A DNA stretch of 64,000 bases, from positions 45,808,437 through 45,872,436 of the forward strand of contig NC_080575.1 of NCBI RefSeq assembly GCF_029962835.1. The letters run 5' to 3'. Shown here piece by piece: positions 10,093 through 22,798 of the stretch. Position 1 is the first letter of the stretch, and every line of letters starts with the position of its first letter. A program made the position numbers and the translations under genes. The DNA comes from Magnolia sinica. Its lineage: Eukaryota > Streptophyta > Magnoliopsida > Magnoliales > Magnoliaceae. The notes under the pieces were generated by a model, which saw only the letters and a program-made list of their open reading frames with translations, was not told the DNA's origin and ran no database searches.

Positions 10093-12389
10093 TGTCACGC
10101 CCTGAATTTCGAGGGTCGAGTAAAGCTCTACTTCCGAGATCCAGAATATCACTTATACAATATGGATGATGATGTTCAGATTTGGTCTATATTAATGAGT
10201 TAAGCATGAGTGAGATTATACCAAAACAGCATATCATACTCCAGATATAATTAAACTAAGCAAGCGGAAGTCTGAAGCATATATATTTAAGTGTGTAAAT
10301 GTTTCACAACCTCCAAAGTATGAGTATGTAATCGGGCTGAACATATACATGTATTATTTCAAAATATACAAAATGTGAAAATGTAAGGTATTCAACTAAG
10401 CCAAATATCCCAACATTCCCTGCGTATCGACACAAGGTCTACATAGACCCGCCCGAGAGCTGAAAGTAGGAGAACTCTTCCTCCTCATCCATAAAGTCTT
10501 GCTCCGTCGCATAGATTTCATCAACACCTGCATCTAAACCAGAGTCTAGTTGGTATTTAAAACATCGTCCCAAGGTGGGAGTGAGTGATGAACTCAGTGT
10601 ACTATAAGGCAATGGTTAACATGTTATCAAGTCAATCAAGCAGTAATGATAAAGCAACATAACAATCACTTCCTAACTACTCTTATTAATAAAGGAATGG
10701 AGTGCAAGTAATGATGTATGCCCTCGTATCAAAGCTCCTTCAAAAAAGTGACTCCGATAACCAATTTCGCATATGACATCACTACCTTTGGTGCAACTTC
10801 AACACCTTTAAAGCACGTCCTAACTAATGCAGTGCGACACATGGTCATGTTAGCCAAATAATTAATTAGGTTTATTCATAGAGCAGATTTGGGAAGCTAG
10901 GGTACCTCCCTTTATATCATTGACCCGAACTGAATGATCCATCTAGGTTCGTCACTCCTAGTCAAGCACATACGATAGGCAAGTTGTAGGGTCATCACTC
11001 CTCATAAAAATAGTCGATAGGCAAATTCAAAGTTTATACTCGCGGTCACTACGGGGAGGCTCGTCACCTCAGCGTAGGCCGATAACTCGAACACAATGTC
11101 CTATACCACCATGCCCGGCTCACAAGTCTCAGTTGCTCACTGGTCACTAAGGGGAGGCTCGTCACCCCAGCGTAAGTCGACAGCTTGAATACGGTGTCTC
11201 ATCCTACCATGCCCAGCTCATGAGTCTTAGCGGGTCGTGGTACCATGGTTAAAGTGGGCCTTTACATTGGAGAGGGGTACCTTAGATTCAAGTAGTGGTG
11301 TCCATACATGGTAAACACATAATAGGCCAATTAGTTTGTTAGGCAAGTTCGATTGGTACATGCACACGCTGACTTAATCGACATGGAGTGCATAAGCACC
11401 CCTCGTGGCCTAACCACTGTTAATGATCGTCGTGTGACTCGGATTTGTCGAGTTTACCCGATGTGGCGAGACTAATTCGACCATCCAAACGGGGACTGTT
11501 ACCGATTGCCTAGGCTACATCATAGCCCTAATCTTACTCAAATGTAGTAAGTAAACACATGTGATAAAAATCTCAACATTTAACAAACAATCCAAGTAAA
11601 TTCCTCATTTGAGCATTTCATCAAACACATTGAACATATTACCAAACACTTGCATTTTATTCATAAATTGCATTGTGGCAAATATGATTACATGAACGAA
11701 ACTATACATATGAATAAGGTAATTAAGAATCTTATCTTGATACTCTTAATAAATACAAATCATCAACAATTTCTCATTCAGACAATTTATCAAACACTTA
11801 GACTACACTTCATCAAATATATAAACTAGGTTAGTTACAACATATATTTTAGCAAATCCTTATACAGAGAGGTCAGCATGTATATAACAATGATGAATCC
11901 TAGATTAGTAGTCATGGGAAGCAAAAATCATATTTACATGTTCATTCAAACATTTCAACAAACACATGGGATGCATCTTTTTTTTAACATAGTTCATACA
12001 TGTATAATAGGTCGAAAACGACGGATCTAAGACAATATGGCAGCGATCAAGTCAGACATAAATCATTAGTTGGCATTGAAAGCATTGATAACTATAACCT
12101 AAACATTTATAGTCCGCACCTTTCGTCAGGATACTCGATTTGGACTCAGTTCGAATTCTACGCTCCCAAAAACAGAATGTTGGGCACTTAAATAACGTAA
12201 AAGGTTAGCTAGTTCGAAGATTAATCAATTTGGATCTCTACAATGATATTAGGGTTAGGTTTTCTTACCCAAATCGTAGTTGAAACAGATTGTGTAGCAT
12301 AACAGGGAGGTGATTCGGTGCGTGGAGTCATGGGAAAGAATCACTGCAACGATCTCCTAAGATCCTTCTTCTCTCTTCCCTCTTCTCTT

Positions 12390-12428
<39 letters not shown>

Positions 12429-13249
12429 TAGGGTTTTGGAGAAATTTGTATATGAGAGAGGTGGGGTAGTATAAGGGCTATTTATAAGCCCAGAAGTGAT
12501 GTAAATGACCCCAGGGCCACTATATACATGTGTTATACCCTTTGGGCAGCTGTTTTTGACAAATAGGGCTCACAGGGAGGCCCACTACTCACCTACGTCA
12601 TAGGGTAAGTTCCTTGACAATGGATCTATGCCATGATGTGATTTTGATGCGATCGGATAAGCTAATCGACCATGGAGGACCTGTATCAGATCAACGGTTA
12701 TACTTACTCGATCGGGGCCACAATTATACGGAAACGGGCAGGGAAATTTCCTTTTCCCATGGGTGAAGTTCGGTTAGAAACTGACGGTTCAAAATCTCCA
12801 ATTTCATATGTGAGCAAATGGTCCAATTCACTTAAGTTTCAATACATTTCTTAAAGATATTCATGTTTCTCATACACTTCACTTAAGGCTCAAAATGTGT
12901 ATTTCTGGACACTATCTGAGCTCGATTCCCGAGATGGTTGTCAAGCCTAGCAAGATGGACATAATCCTATAGTTTCGAGGTCATCGGATTCTCTATGTGG
13001 AGTTTCAATGTACTCCCGAGAGCGACAAACTCTTAGGATTTCTCCTAGGTCTATATATAGCATTGAGTTAGTGGTATTACTAATTTTAGGCCTTCTTGTT
13101 TGTGAAAATGCTGGCCCAAGCTTATTCCATCGATTATCTAGTTTAGTACTTAATTAATTTCCATCTAAATTACGACAGGATATGGTCCTTTGGCGATTTT
13201 TCCTGAGGTGGTACCTGGGTCTTTGTACAGATTTTTTTGAGACGTTACA
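10093..13249 (+). mobile_element. Chromovirus-type solo LTR, 3.2 kb
   Basis: The sequence begins TGTCACGCCC and ends GACGTTACA. It splits the 3' LTR of the gag-only element, with flanks TTGCG (10088-10092) and TTATG (13250-13254), a poor duplication explained by two transitions. The TGTCACGCCC start and TTACA end match the other two long LTRs in the window (43,088 and 48,386). From memory they resemble Tekay/Del-type chromovirus LTRs. No coding region is present. Repeated words near 11,040-11,220 (GGGGAGGCTCGTCACC) mark a short internal duplication. Confidence 0.65.
12393..12425 (+). repeat. (CT)n microsatellite
   Basis: About sixteen CT dinucleotides lie within a longer pyrimidine-rich stretch in the nested LTR. 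Confidence 0.9.
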
Positions 13250-13961
13250 TTATGCAACAGAGGTGTGTTGCACACTCGTGCAACAAAGAGAAAGGGGTCA
13301 GGGTGTTGTTTTGGGGGAAGATTGCCCAGATCAATTGAACAACTTCTTGTGACCTGTGCAACAGGGATGTGTTGCGCGCCCGCGTAACAACACTTTGTTG
13401 TGCGAGTTTTAGGGCTCACATGTGCGAAAGCCTATAAATACCCCCATCCCCTCCTCATTTGCATCATTAGAGAAGTTGGAGAAGCATTTGGGAGCTCAAA
13501 CAGTCAATTAGTTATCTTGCAAGAAGTATCTCGGAAGAAGAAGATCCAAGCCTGCAGGATCCCAACCTGTTGCGCGCTCGCACAACAGGGGTGATGTTGC
13601 GCCCATGAGCAACAAGGGCCCCAACAACCCAAATGTGATGCAGTTTTGTGGATTCTTCGGTGATTGGATTTCATGTGCATATATCTTTCGAATATTGGTG
13701 TGAAGTGAGGGTTTCGGCCCGCACAACTCCCCTGTCATTACGACGGATACCATATCACCGCAATACTGCTGAAATCTCTACTAGATTGTTTCTCTATTGA
13801 ATTAATTCAATGTACTTTATTTTGGAATCAAGGGAAACTCAAGGAATGTAATATGAACCTAGAATTAATAAAACATATGATGATGATTGTTCTTCCATTT
13901 TCCTTTATTATTATTGAATATGGATATTCTAAAAGAGAACCTTTGTTTCTTTATCGAAATA

Positions 13962-14489
13962 GTAACTTGATTGATTGTGATAATAATTGACTCTCGACCT
14001 AGTGGCCATTTTGACTAATGGGTTAAATGGAATGTTGTCGTGGACTTATCATCTTGTGGGTCATTATGTCAACATGGCTTTTGGAGGTGATCCCTTTTTT
14101 AACGCATTTCTTGATGGACTATATATTCTCCATGGCTTTAATTTGATATTTGCCCTACATGGCTTTAATTTGATATTTGCCCCATGTGACTTTGAATGCA
14201 TATTTGCCTTAAGTGTCTTGATGGATTATTTTTGTGTAACCATACAATGGTAAATCCCACTTGTTAAAATATGATTGGTCACTGGTTGAGGAGATTACCA
14301 TTAAACATACTAATATTGGAGTCTCATGAGCCGATGATAGTGGTATGTGACACTATGCCCGAGCTGTCGGCCTATGCTAGGTGATGACCCCCAGTGTCCT
14401 TTGAGCTTTCCTAAATTGGTTGCTTGGAAATTGGAATAATAATGCTTAGGCTAATCATGCATTCATGACACTTGAGAGTTATCAGGCGC
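13962..14489. other. Unassigned sequence with a short duplication
   Basis: The phrase CATGGCTTTAATTTGATATTTGCCC occurs in tandem near 14,130-14,185. No gene is evident; the 88-codon frame 13987-14253 follows that duplication. Confidence 0.4.
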
Positions 14490-14850
14490 TTGGTTGACCA
14501 TTTAAAAGATCAGTGTACCGTTGGAATAACCCTTTTTGCATTTTGAATGGGTTGACTGTTTGAAAGACTCATTCTCGTGCGTGATTGGGCTGCCTATTTG
14601 AAAGGTCCATTCATTTTACACGTGGGCATTATTGGGTGCCTGGTTGACTGTTTGAAAGACTATTTTACTGCTCGAATGACCCCTTTTGTAATTTAAATGA
14701 GTCGACTATTTGAAAGACCCATTCTTTTGCATAAATGAACTGACTATTTGAAAGAATCATTCTCTTACATGAATGGGTAGACTATTTGAAAAACACATTC
14801 TCTTGCATGAATGGGCTAACTGTTTGAAAGGTCTATTCATTTGTCAAACT
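14490..14850 (+). repeat. Degenerate tandem repeat of about 39 bp
   Basis: About eight copies of a unit around GACTATTTGAAAGACCCATT followed by CTTTTGCATGAATGG occur. They start near 14490, 14547, 14588, 14641, 14698, 14738, 14777 and 14814. The spacing is irregular and the copies are diverged. Confidence 0.75.
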
Positions 14851-14859
14851 GGATAAACA

Positions 14860-16190
14860 TCCCCAGTTAATGTGCATTCATACATCCATGCATTTAAATA
14901 AGATCGCATAATGCATTGTTTTGTATGCTTTATTATTTAAAATATGCTTAACTAATACAGTGATGTGTAATATTGAGAAAAATTCACACAAATGGCCACT
15001 CATCCTTTGAATATATAACTGTACAGGTAGTGCAGGTGGTTTAAATGATACTCATGTTCAGGTTGATGAGGAGCAGGGTAAAAATACCAAGGATGTATGG
15101 TTGTGTCTGTGCAAGAGTAGTCACGTGATCTTACATTTCAAGATAGGTTACAATTTATTGTTTCATGTGTTAAATTATTATTATTATTTTTTATATATAT
15201 AATTGTGAGTATTGAGACATTGGTTTGTATAAGACCTATGGGTAGCCGCTCATATATTCTAAATGTGTATGCGAATTTCCTTCATTCTTGATTTGTTTCT
15301 CTTCTGCCAAACCACTCACTCTGAAAAAGAAAAGAAAAGAAAAAATATATGTGAAATTTGGCTATCTTTAAAGGTTAACACTCTGATTTTCAGAAAACGA
15401 GTCATATACTCCGGTTTCAAGAATCGGGTCGTTACACGTATGCTCTGAGGCTTGCCGATATAATCAGATCCTACCCACCAGAAACCTTAGTCAGTTAACC
15501 ATCTTTGACATAAACATTGCATTCCATTATTTTCTCGTATATGATTGGTGAATGTATGCTCTGAGGCCTGTTGTTATAATCAGAGCATATCCACTAGAAA
15601 CCTTAATCAGTTGGCCATAGTTTTAGCATAAGCATCAATACAACATTAAGCATCCCATACATACATACTTTGCACCCTGTACTCGTTCGTTTTGAACGTA
15701 TGCTCTATGGCTTACCGATATAATCGGATCCTACTCGTTAGAAATTCAGATTGATCAATCACTATTGCTAATGCATCGCATTACATCATTTGCACACAAG
15801 AACTAATCTTATTCTACAGAAATTAGTCATATCTTATGAAGTAAAGACCGTACGTCTGTACGGGTAGAGTGGGTGCTTAACACCTTCCCTCTCTATAATC
15901 GCGGTCTCTTACTCGAAATCTCTGGAACGTAAACTCACAAGTCATCTTAGGGTTAAGGATCTTCGGGTTCTTAGTCTTAGGCATTTCTATGGGGTTTAAC
16001 TGATTGTATAATCTTAATAATTGGTTTGTGGTGACTCTAGTCAAATATAACTCCATTTTACCCCCAAACAAAAGCCCTTAAGAAAGGCAACTAGTGGAAA
16101 AGGAGAGTCGATCTCCCGTACCATTATTTAGCATGTAGTACCAATATGTGGTGACATCTCATTAGTCTGCGTAACTGTGCCCAAAAGATG
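14860..16190. repeat. LTR-like region with three dispersed copies of a 60-bp motif
   Basis: GTATGCTCTGAGGCTTGCCG followed by ATATAATC and CCTAC starts at 15437, 15553 and 15697, spaced 116 and 144 bp. Near 16,030 a TGGTGACTCTAGTCAAA phrase resembles a gypsy primer-binding site. This may therefore be the end of a decayed LTR. No reading frame is convincing. Confidence 0.45.
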
Positions 16191-16194
16191 TGTA

Positions 16195-16460
16195 AACAAG
16201 TTTGATGAAAGATACAAACTATGGTGGCCACACACTAAAACTTATAATTGGCTTCCCATGTCCATTGTTTCCTGTGTTGTGGCCCACTTAAATGTAAATC
16301 TCGATAATTATTGGGTTCGGGCAGCCTATTTTTAAGAAGAGCACCTGATGAATAGAGTGGACTCATATATAAAACCTAGTGGGCCCCACAAAATTTGAGT
16401 GTTTTACACGTTACCTAAAACAGACATTGTAAAATATTATGGTCCACTAGCGAATGGGCA
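16195..16460. repeat. Half copy of the palindromic P family
   Basis: The order of words matches the right half of the P family: CTGTGTTGTGGCCCACTT, GATGAATAGAGTGGAC, then AGTGGGCCCCACA. The left half is missing or too diverged. Confidence 0.45.
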
Positions 16461-19309
16461 ACCCTCTAAACAGCCCAACAAATAAGCAAGACATTTGAGT
16501 CTCTTCATAAAGTGGTTAAGGTGGCAACAATAAGGTCAGCTTGGGCTCCTAAGATTAGCAAGAGGGCCATGGGCGGGCTTGAAAACTAGGCTTGATGTTT
16601 AAGATAAGCTGGCTAGGGCAAATGATGAATGGCTTTGCTTGGCAGTCCAATCATTAAGTGGGTTGTTATTAGACAAAAGGATTGCACGGTTTAAAGACAC
16701 TACACATATATAGTTTAATGAGTTTCATTGGATCCACATCATGTTTCAACGATCAAACCCAATTACATATGGCCAAGGCCGGGCCAATGCCTTTTGATAT
16801 CAATTGGGGCTTGGCTAGGGCTTAGGGAACTTGGGTCGTGCCAGGGCCAATAGTAGACCCACACATTGCAACCTCAACAGCTGGTGTTTACACCCATTTT
16901 CGATGCCCTAACGTGGTCCAATAGAAAATTAACATGTAGTGACACTATATGTTTGGCACACACAAGAGTCATACTTATATCCAAAGATATCTTCGGTTGA
17001 TCTTCCTTTGGTGTTACACATTCTATTATTAATGCGATCGCATAAACCCTTACACATGCTATTAAAGGGATGATTGTCACACGCCATGTGGCCACATTTA
17101 TCATGCCAATTAATGAGGCATCATACCAGGCACGACTATAAGAGACCCATTGAAAGAACATATCTTAACACTTATTTAGCTATGATACCCTTAGCGAGGT
17201 AGTCTCCCACAGTCCTTCCAAAATGGAAATCTTCTTAGAGATATTCGAAGTGCCAATAACACTCGAGAAGGTTTCGAATATCAGGAGATCTAACCAATAT
17301 ACAAGCCAATAAAGCTTTGGTTCAGACTCAAGTAAGGAGACACAGACACATCAACCCGATCCATTTTCCCTCTCTGTACATTTATCGGAATAAAAGAATG
17401 GGAGAAATCGAAGATTCCATTGAGGCATCGTAGTCCAATCAGGATCAAGAATTTGGAAGATTAGGATATGAACGGTCCTATCCATTTATCCCCTCCAGCA
17501 TTCCAAACCATCCTGCAGTGAATGGTGAAAATGCAAGAGGTGGTCAGACGAGACCATCTAACATCTTGAAGGAGAATAGCAGGAGGTGGGCCACCAGATG
17601 AGTGGCCATGATAGATTTGAGATTTAAAACCAACCCTTGAAGCTGGATTTTGAATCCATTTAGTTGATCACGAAGTTCTCCACGAAGGATCAACTACAAG
17701 AAGAAGATCCGAGAATCCAACAAGTCCAGATCTAACTAGAATCCTTTATTTCTAATGCAAGCCAGCAGTTCTGGCTCAACTAAGGAAATTCCTATAACTA
17801 AAACTATGACGTGAGTGCGAAGGATTCTGAAGTAGCAAGGAAGCCTAGTGATGGGTTTCATTGCCTCGACAATATATAAAAGGAGCACACGAAGAAAAGC
17901 TTGTGGCCCCTATGCCAAACACATATATCTACTTTTCATTTATATATATATATTTTTAGTTTAGTCTAGCCTAGTTCTAGCATAGATAGCTAGTGCATAG
18001 CGGATCCCGCTACAATACCTTAAGAGTAGAGTAAATATCCTCAACTTTAAGTTGTAGGATCATGATCAATTAAGTTCTGATTTGGTTGATCATAGCAATC
18101 TGGTCATAGCTTACTGACCACCTGCCTCAAACGTCTATTTTGATAGACGTATTACGTATTTATCTTTCTTTCTCATTTATTTCTTTGGTTGATCGTTACT
18201 CTGTCGATTATAATGAGCCATACATTTAAACATCAATAAAATTAGCATTGTTTATATTTATTTTATTTTTCTGTACACTGTTGTTCATTTGAGAGACATA
18301 CAGACCTAAAGCCTGGTGAAAGAAAGAATCCTTAAGTCTGTAGAATTCCGTCAATTGTGACAAGGTAAAAAAGAATTCATTTGGAAGGGTTAACCCCTAC
18401 CCTTTCACAAATTGCCTAAATGGAGCGCAAACCGATGGTTGAGAGGTTAAATAGACCACGGCCCAGTCTCCAATTTGTCTATCTTAATGCGGCCCTAGAG
18501 TCGAGTAGACTGGCATGCTCGCACATCTTACCCATACACAAACAACCAATTTAGGCCCTCGCATGCACATGTGGCCTTGTTTGATTGAATTGGCAGAAAT
18601 AGCTGGACCCACTAGCAAAAAAATCTGCTGGTTTGAATCGACGGCAAAAAAAAATCTTTAGGAGTTTCCTGCATGAGAGCTCAATATCCTATATTTTGGC
18701 CAAATAATCCAGGCCTCAAATATTCTATGCACGTGCTAGTTTGGCTGCACTATTGGAGTATTCGAACCGAATTTGCATGGCTGGACCTAGCGGAAGGGCG
18801 GACTTGGCCCCACAGGCTCCGTCTTGCATGTGTGAGGTTCGCCAGTTTGGTAGACGGGGCCCACAACATTGGCTCGGGTCCAAATTTAAGGCTGGTCTGA
18901 TCACATGAGCATGTTATGTCGAATATATATGGTAGGCCGATATCATGTACCCATCCCCGTCTCATGCACTTGTTGCCACCTAATGAGAGGAAATGCCTGA
19001 TACATGTCCCAGGCTACTTTTGGAGTGGGACCCGCCCGAGTACATATCTAACTAATGAAATCGGATCCATATTTTTTTTCTGCTTGTAGCAAGCATAAGA
19101 TCAGCATTCCGATTAAAACACGGTAGCGTGATGCGAGGAGATGCTACGGTGGAGTAGAAAGTACGGTAATATGGTGGAGCCATCTCTATTCAGCATACAT
19201 GGTAGCGTGATGCAAATCTGGTCCGCTAATATGCAAGGCACCTAGATGAATGGTTTATTTATCAACAGTCGCTCTTATAAGACAATCCTAACCACGGGGC
19301 GCAATGTAT
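16461..19309. other. Intergenic sequence with a possible decayed LTR
   Basis: Between about 16,884 and 18,410 there is an LTR-like layout: TGTTTACACCC at the left, TATATAAAAGG at 17873-17883, AATAAAA near 18,235, and CCCTTTCACA at the right. I could not find a target duplication, so both limits are uncertain. The rest (18,411-19,309) shows nothing recognisable; overlapping frames on both strands near 18,700-18,960 look like chance. Confidence 0.35.
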
Positions 19310-19569
19310 GCATTGTATACCCACGCCTTCCATCCGTTTTGGAGCTCTTTTTAAGGCATGGTCTTAAAAATTAAAAAAATGAAGTAGATACAATTCTCAG
19401 ATGGACCACACTGCAAGAAACAGTGGTCATTGATCATTAAAAACTTTTTCGTGATTTAGCTGATTTTTGTGTTTTCCCTTCACGGGGTCTAAGTGACCTT
19501 ATTAAAACATACATTATGACATAATCCAGGAAGTTTTTACTGGTAGGCGTTCAATGACCATTGTTGTGG

Positions 19570-20050
19570 GGAAAATTGTACTGGTCCCTCATACAAGAAG
19601 AATGACATTCTATTCACAAGTCATCTGCCTCCGAGCTGATGTAGATCCTGAGCTGAGGTAACCGAAGTCCAAGCAGAAGGGCCATCGATAAGCCGCCAAG
19701 CTAAGCTGTTAGAAAACATGCTCAGAGGTGGAACAAGCAATTCCTTTAGCTCAAATACAGGCTGCTGAGCTGAGCTGTCAGAGGACGAAGCTCTGTAGGA
19801 TAAGACTTGCTTGCTAAGAATATATATCTACAATGTGGGTAAAAAATCCGAGGGGAAGGAGCTCGAACCCCAAGCTCTCCAGTGTTCCGAGCTAACTAGG
19901 ATGACCACCGCCAGAGAGGCTGTGCGAGGAATCTATAGGGAATCTCATAGAGAGCAATCCGGCCTAATCTTGGCCGAAAATCATTTCAACATACCCAGGA
20001 CAAGAATCCTATAAGAATGAGACCAGCCTAAGATACACAACCCCTTGTAA

Positions 20051-20100
<50 letters not shown>

Positions 20101-20289
20101 CTACCCTAAACGAGAAGGTAAGATAAAAAGTCTGGTTTGCACCTCCACAAGCCTAACTTAGGCATCAGAAAGTCTACAGCTGACCACCTGCACTCCTTGA
20201 TGTCCACATCTTCTGTCTTTTATAAGTCCATCAGAGGACTCACTTCTACATTGATTCGCTAGGATCTGACGGCAACAACAGCAATTTTT
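19570..20289. mobile_element. 720-bp insertion inside a P-family element, LTR-like
   Basis: The segment lies between direct copies of TTGTGG (19564-19569 and 20290-20295), which look like a 6-bp target duplication. It contains a TATATA tract, then CTACCCTAAACGAGAAGG and a run of short pyrimidine blocks, like LTRs of Retand/Tat elements. The ends are AT-rich instead of TG...CA, so its class is uncertain. Confidence 0.45.
20054..20098 (+). repeat. (TA)22 microsatellite
   Basis: Forty-five bases of uninterrupted alternating T and A. Confidence 0.95.
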
Positions 20290-20759
20290 TTGTGGTGCGA
20301 TTGATTCGTATCTGCTTCATTTTTCATACCATGTTGTAAAATAAGCTAAAAAATGAATGGACAGTGTGGATTATAATGCATACATTGAGATAAGCCCAAT
20401 GGTTAGGGTCTCACCCACATTGCTGGTTCAGGTAGCAGGTAATCTGCATCCACCGCAAAGGTGTGAAAAACAAGATGTTTTTCTAGACAATCAACTTGCA
20501 TTTAGGGTCATCAACCTATAATTACTTCATTTTGAAATATTTAAATTATTAAGCTTATATTTTGCACCGTTCATCATCCCAATGCCTAGCTCCTGATAGG
20601 ATTAATGTTTTATATGGTTTAAAATTTATATTTTCAAAAATAATAAAACTAACCTCTAAGTAAACTCAATCGGGTCTTTTAGTAAGAGTGTGGATCGTTT
20701 GTGTTGAAAGTGGAGAGGATTAGCTGTCACGCAGGTAACAGCTTAGTGGGTTTACCTAA

Positions 20760-21210
20760 ACCATATGGGGCCTATCTTGATAAATGTGTTTCATATCCAC
20801 GCCACCCATCCGTTTTTTAGCTCATTTAAAGCCATTATTCAAAAATCAAGCAAATCCAAATCTCTAGTGGACCACACCACTGGAAAATGCAGTGAATTAC
20901 CATTAAAAGCCTTTCTAGGCCACAAAAGTTTTGGATCAAGTTGTATTTTCCCTTCATCCAGTTCTGGTTGACCTTATCAATGAATTGGATGGCAAATAAA
21001 CGTTATGGATCTAGTTGCAGTGGGTCTTGAGAAGTTTTCAATGGTAAGCATTTAATCATCACTGTTTCTTATGGCATGGTCCACCTAAAATTTATATATA
21101 TACTTAATTTTTGGAACCGTGTTTTAAAATTGGTGGTAAAAACTGATGGATAGAGTGGATATACAACCTATGATCAAGGTAGGCCCTACGGTATGTGTTA
21201 CCGGCCGGGT
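20760..21210. repeat. P-family palindromic element
   Basis: The left arm GTGTTTCATATCCACGCC...CCATCCG and the right arm GATGGATAGAGTGGATATAC are inverted relative to each other. The central part contains GGCAAATAAACGTTATGG. No protein is encoded. Confidence 0.65.
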
Positions 21211-21399
21211 AACACCCGCTAAGATGTTATCCGGGTAACACCTAATCCACGACCGTTGAAAGCAAACTGACCGTCGCTTCTCATTGGTCCATGTCATCGC
21301 TTATGACACGGTCTCCCACAACTCACGAAGTTTTTCTCGCCAAAGCCCTGCGTACTACATAACATAGTCGTTATGGTGTGAAACTTCTACTGTTGAAAC

Positions 21400-21650
21400 C
21401 TTAGCAGGGATGAAAGGAAAACACAAATATCAGCTTGATCAAAGCTTTCTACGGCCGGTAGCCATCCGATTCTCTCTGTTTCTTGAATGTGGTCAGCTTG
21501 AGAGCGGGCTCTACCTCATGTTTAGACTCATGCTTTATAATGATCTCTACCTCATGTTTGAACGCATGCTTTATAATGATCTGGAAAAATTGATGAACAG
21601 TGTGGATCTAATACATAAATCATGGTGGGCCCAAAAAAGATTTACATGTT
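21400..21650. repeat. Partial P-family element with a 36-bp duplication
   Basis: Only the right half is present (ACACAAATATCAGCTTGATC through GATGAACAGTGTGGATC and CATGGTGGGCCC). A 36-bp unit starting CTCTACCTCATGTTT occurs twice, at 21509 and 21545. Confidence 0.6.
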
Positions 21651-21734
21651 AAAAGTTGTGTGGTTGGGATAGAGAAAATCAGCGTGTTCTATATATATGA
21701 CTACGTGGTATACCAATGAGAAGCTAGTGATGCT

Positions 21735-22210
21735 GGGATGTAGGTGGGGTCCACCGTGATGTTTACGGGAAATTCACCCTATCCATCCATTTTGCAAGCT
21801 CATTTTAGGACATGCTACTAAGAATGAGGCGAATCCAAAACTCAAGTGGTCCACACAAGAGGTAATAATGGGGATTCAATGACCACAGTTGAAACATTCA
21901 TATAACCACAAAAGTTTGTATCAGGCTAAGTTTTATGTGTTTTCACTTCATACCGATGGTAATGACCTTATGAACCGTATGATGTCATAAAGCATCAAGG
22001 TGGAGCCCAAGAAGGTTTCAATGATAGACATTTCTTTCTCTAAAATTTTCTCTCATGTGGTCCATTTGAGTTTTAAATTTTTCTTATTTTTAGTAGAATG
22101 TCCTAAAATGATATTTAAAAAAATGGATGGACAGGATGGATTTCTCCACAAACACCACAATGAGCCCCACCATGAAAATTGCTTAGCCCATAAATCTGGC
22201 AGGCACACCA
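21735..22210. repeat. P-family palindromic element
   Basis: Both arms are visible: CCACCGTGATGTTT and CTATCCATCCATTTTGC on the left, AATGGATGGACAGGATGG and GAGCCCCACCATG on the right. It is about 470 bp, non-coding. Confidence 0.7.
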
Positions 22211-22394
22211 TTTTCAAGGTGATATAACATCTTAGCTACGAAACCGGTAAGCCCCACTATCAAACTTGATCGACTATACTATTGGCAGGTGATATAACAT
22301 AGTGTCATGAAAACAATAGGCCCCACCATAAAATTTGTAGGTCATTAGATTGGCCACTGTTGGTGAAAAAATCAGGAATGAGATTCTTGACTCT

Positions 22395-22595
22395 TTCAGA
22401 GTTGGTGTTGAAAAAGCTATTGGCCCGCCATGTATGTCTTATATTCACACTCTCCGTCAGTCTCGCCAGCTTGTTTTATCGCACAAGGGAAAAATTGAAG
22501 ATCCAAAAATATAAGGTGGCCCATATCACATAAAATAGTAGTCATGGAAATACGCACCAGTAAGATTATCAACCACTCAAGTGTCGGTGCTGAAA
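22395..22595. repeat. Truncated P-family left half
   Basis: The phrase GTTGGTGTTGAAAAAGCT followed by a CGCCATGTATGT segment is repeated in variant form at 22,580. Two left-half copies therefore stand side by side, the second belonging to the split element below. Confidence 0.45.
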
Positions 22596-22798
22596 AAGTT
22601 GTGCGACCCATCATTATGTATGTGTTATATCCATGCAATCCATTAATTTTGCCAGCTCATTTTAGAGCATAAGCCAAAAATTGAACCCTATCTATATCTC
22701 AGGTAGGCCACACCACACAAAACAGTAGTCATTGCACCATTAGAAACTTCCCAAGGCCCATGGTGATGTTTATTTGTCACCTATTCATAGGTCACACA

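Larger units (their letters stand above)
4313..13961 (+). mobile_element. gag-only LTR retrotransposon, probably non-autonomous
   Basis: The element is bounded by perfect GTAAC duplications at 4308-4312 and 13962-13966. It has a 5' LTR (4313-5076), a primer-binding site (5080), a degraded gag (about 6300-7240), a long non-coding internal part, a purine-rich tract before 10036, and a 3' LTR (10036-13961) split by another LTR. Removing the nested 3,157 bp and one 5-bp duplication leaves a 3' LTR of 764 bp, exactly the 5' LTR length. I see no protease, reverse transcriptase or integrase in 7241-10035, so it probably depended on another element. The gag type and PBS suggest the Tat branch of Ty3/gypsy. 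Confidence 0.8.
10036..13961 (+). repeat. 3' LTR of the gag-only element, split by a nested LTR
   Basis: The left part is 10036-10092 and the right part resumes at 13250. Both align with the 5' LTR. The start is preceded by a purine-rich tract (GGAGGATTAAGGGGG) followed by CATC. The TATA box and downstream parts are preserved in the right part. A perfect hyphenated palindrome, GTTGCAC-ACTC-GTGCAAC, lies at 13267-13284. Confidence 0.8.
19310..20450. repeat. P-family palindromic element split by an insertion
   Basis: The left half (19,310-19,569) contains CCATCCGTTTT, GGACCACAC and AGTGGTCATTGA. The right half (20,290-20,450) contains TCTGCTTCATTTTTC and GAATGGACAGTGTGGATTA. Joined, they restore the inverted symmetry of the family. 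The break is at TTGTGG, present on both sides of the insert. Confidence 0.6.

Noticed and set aside
18673..18965. Overlapping ORFs on both strands as a gene
   Set aside because: Neither frame has a recognisable domain, splice context or promoter, and the surroundings are repeat-derived.
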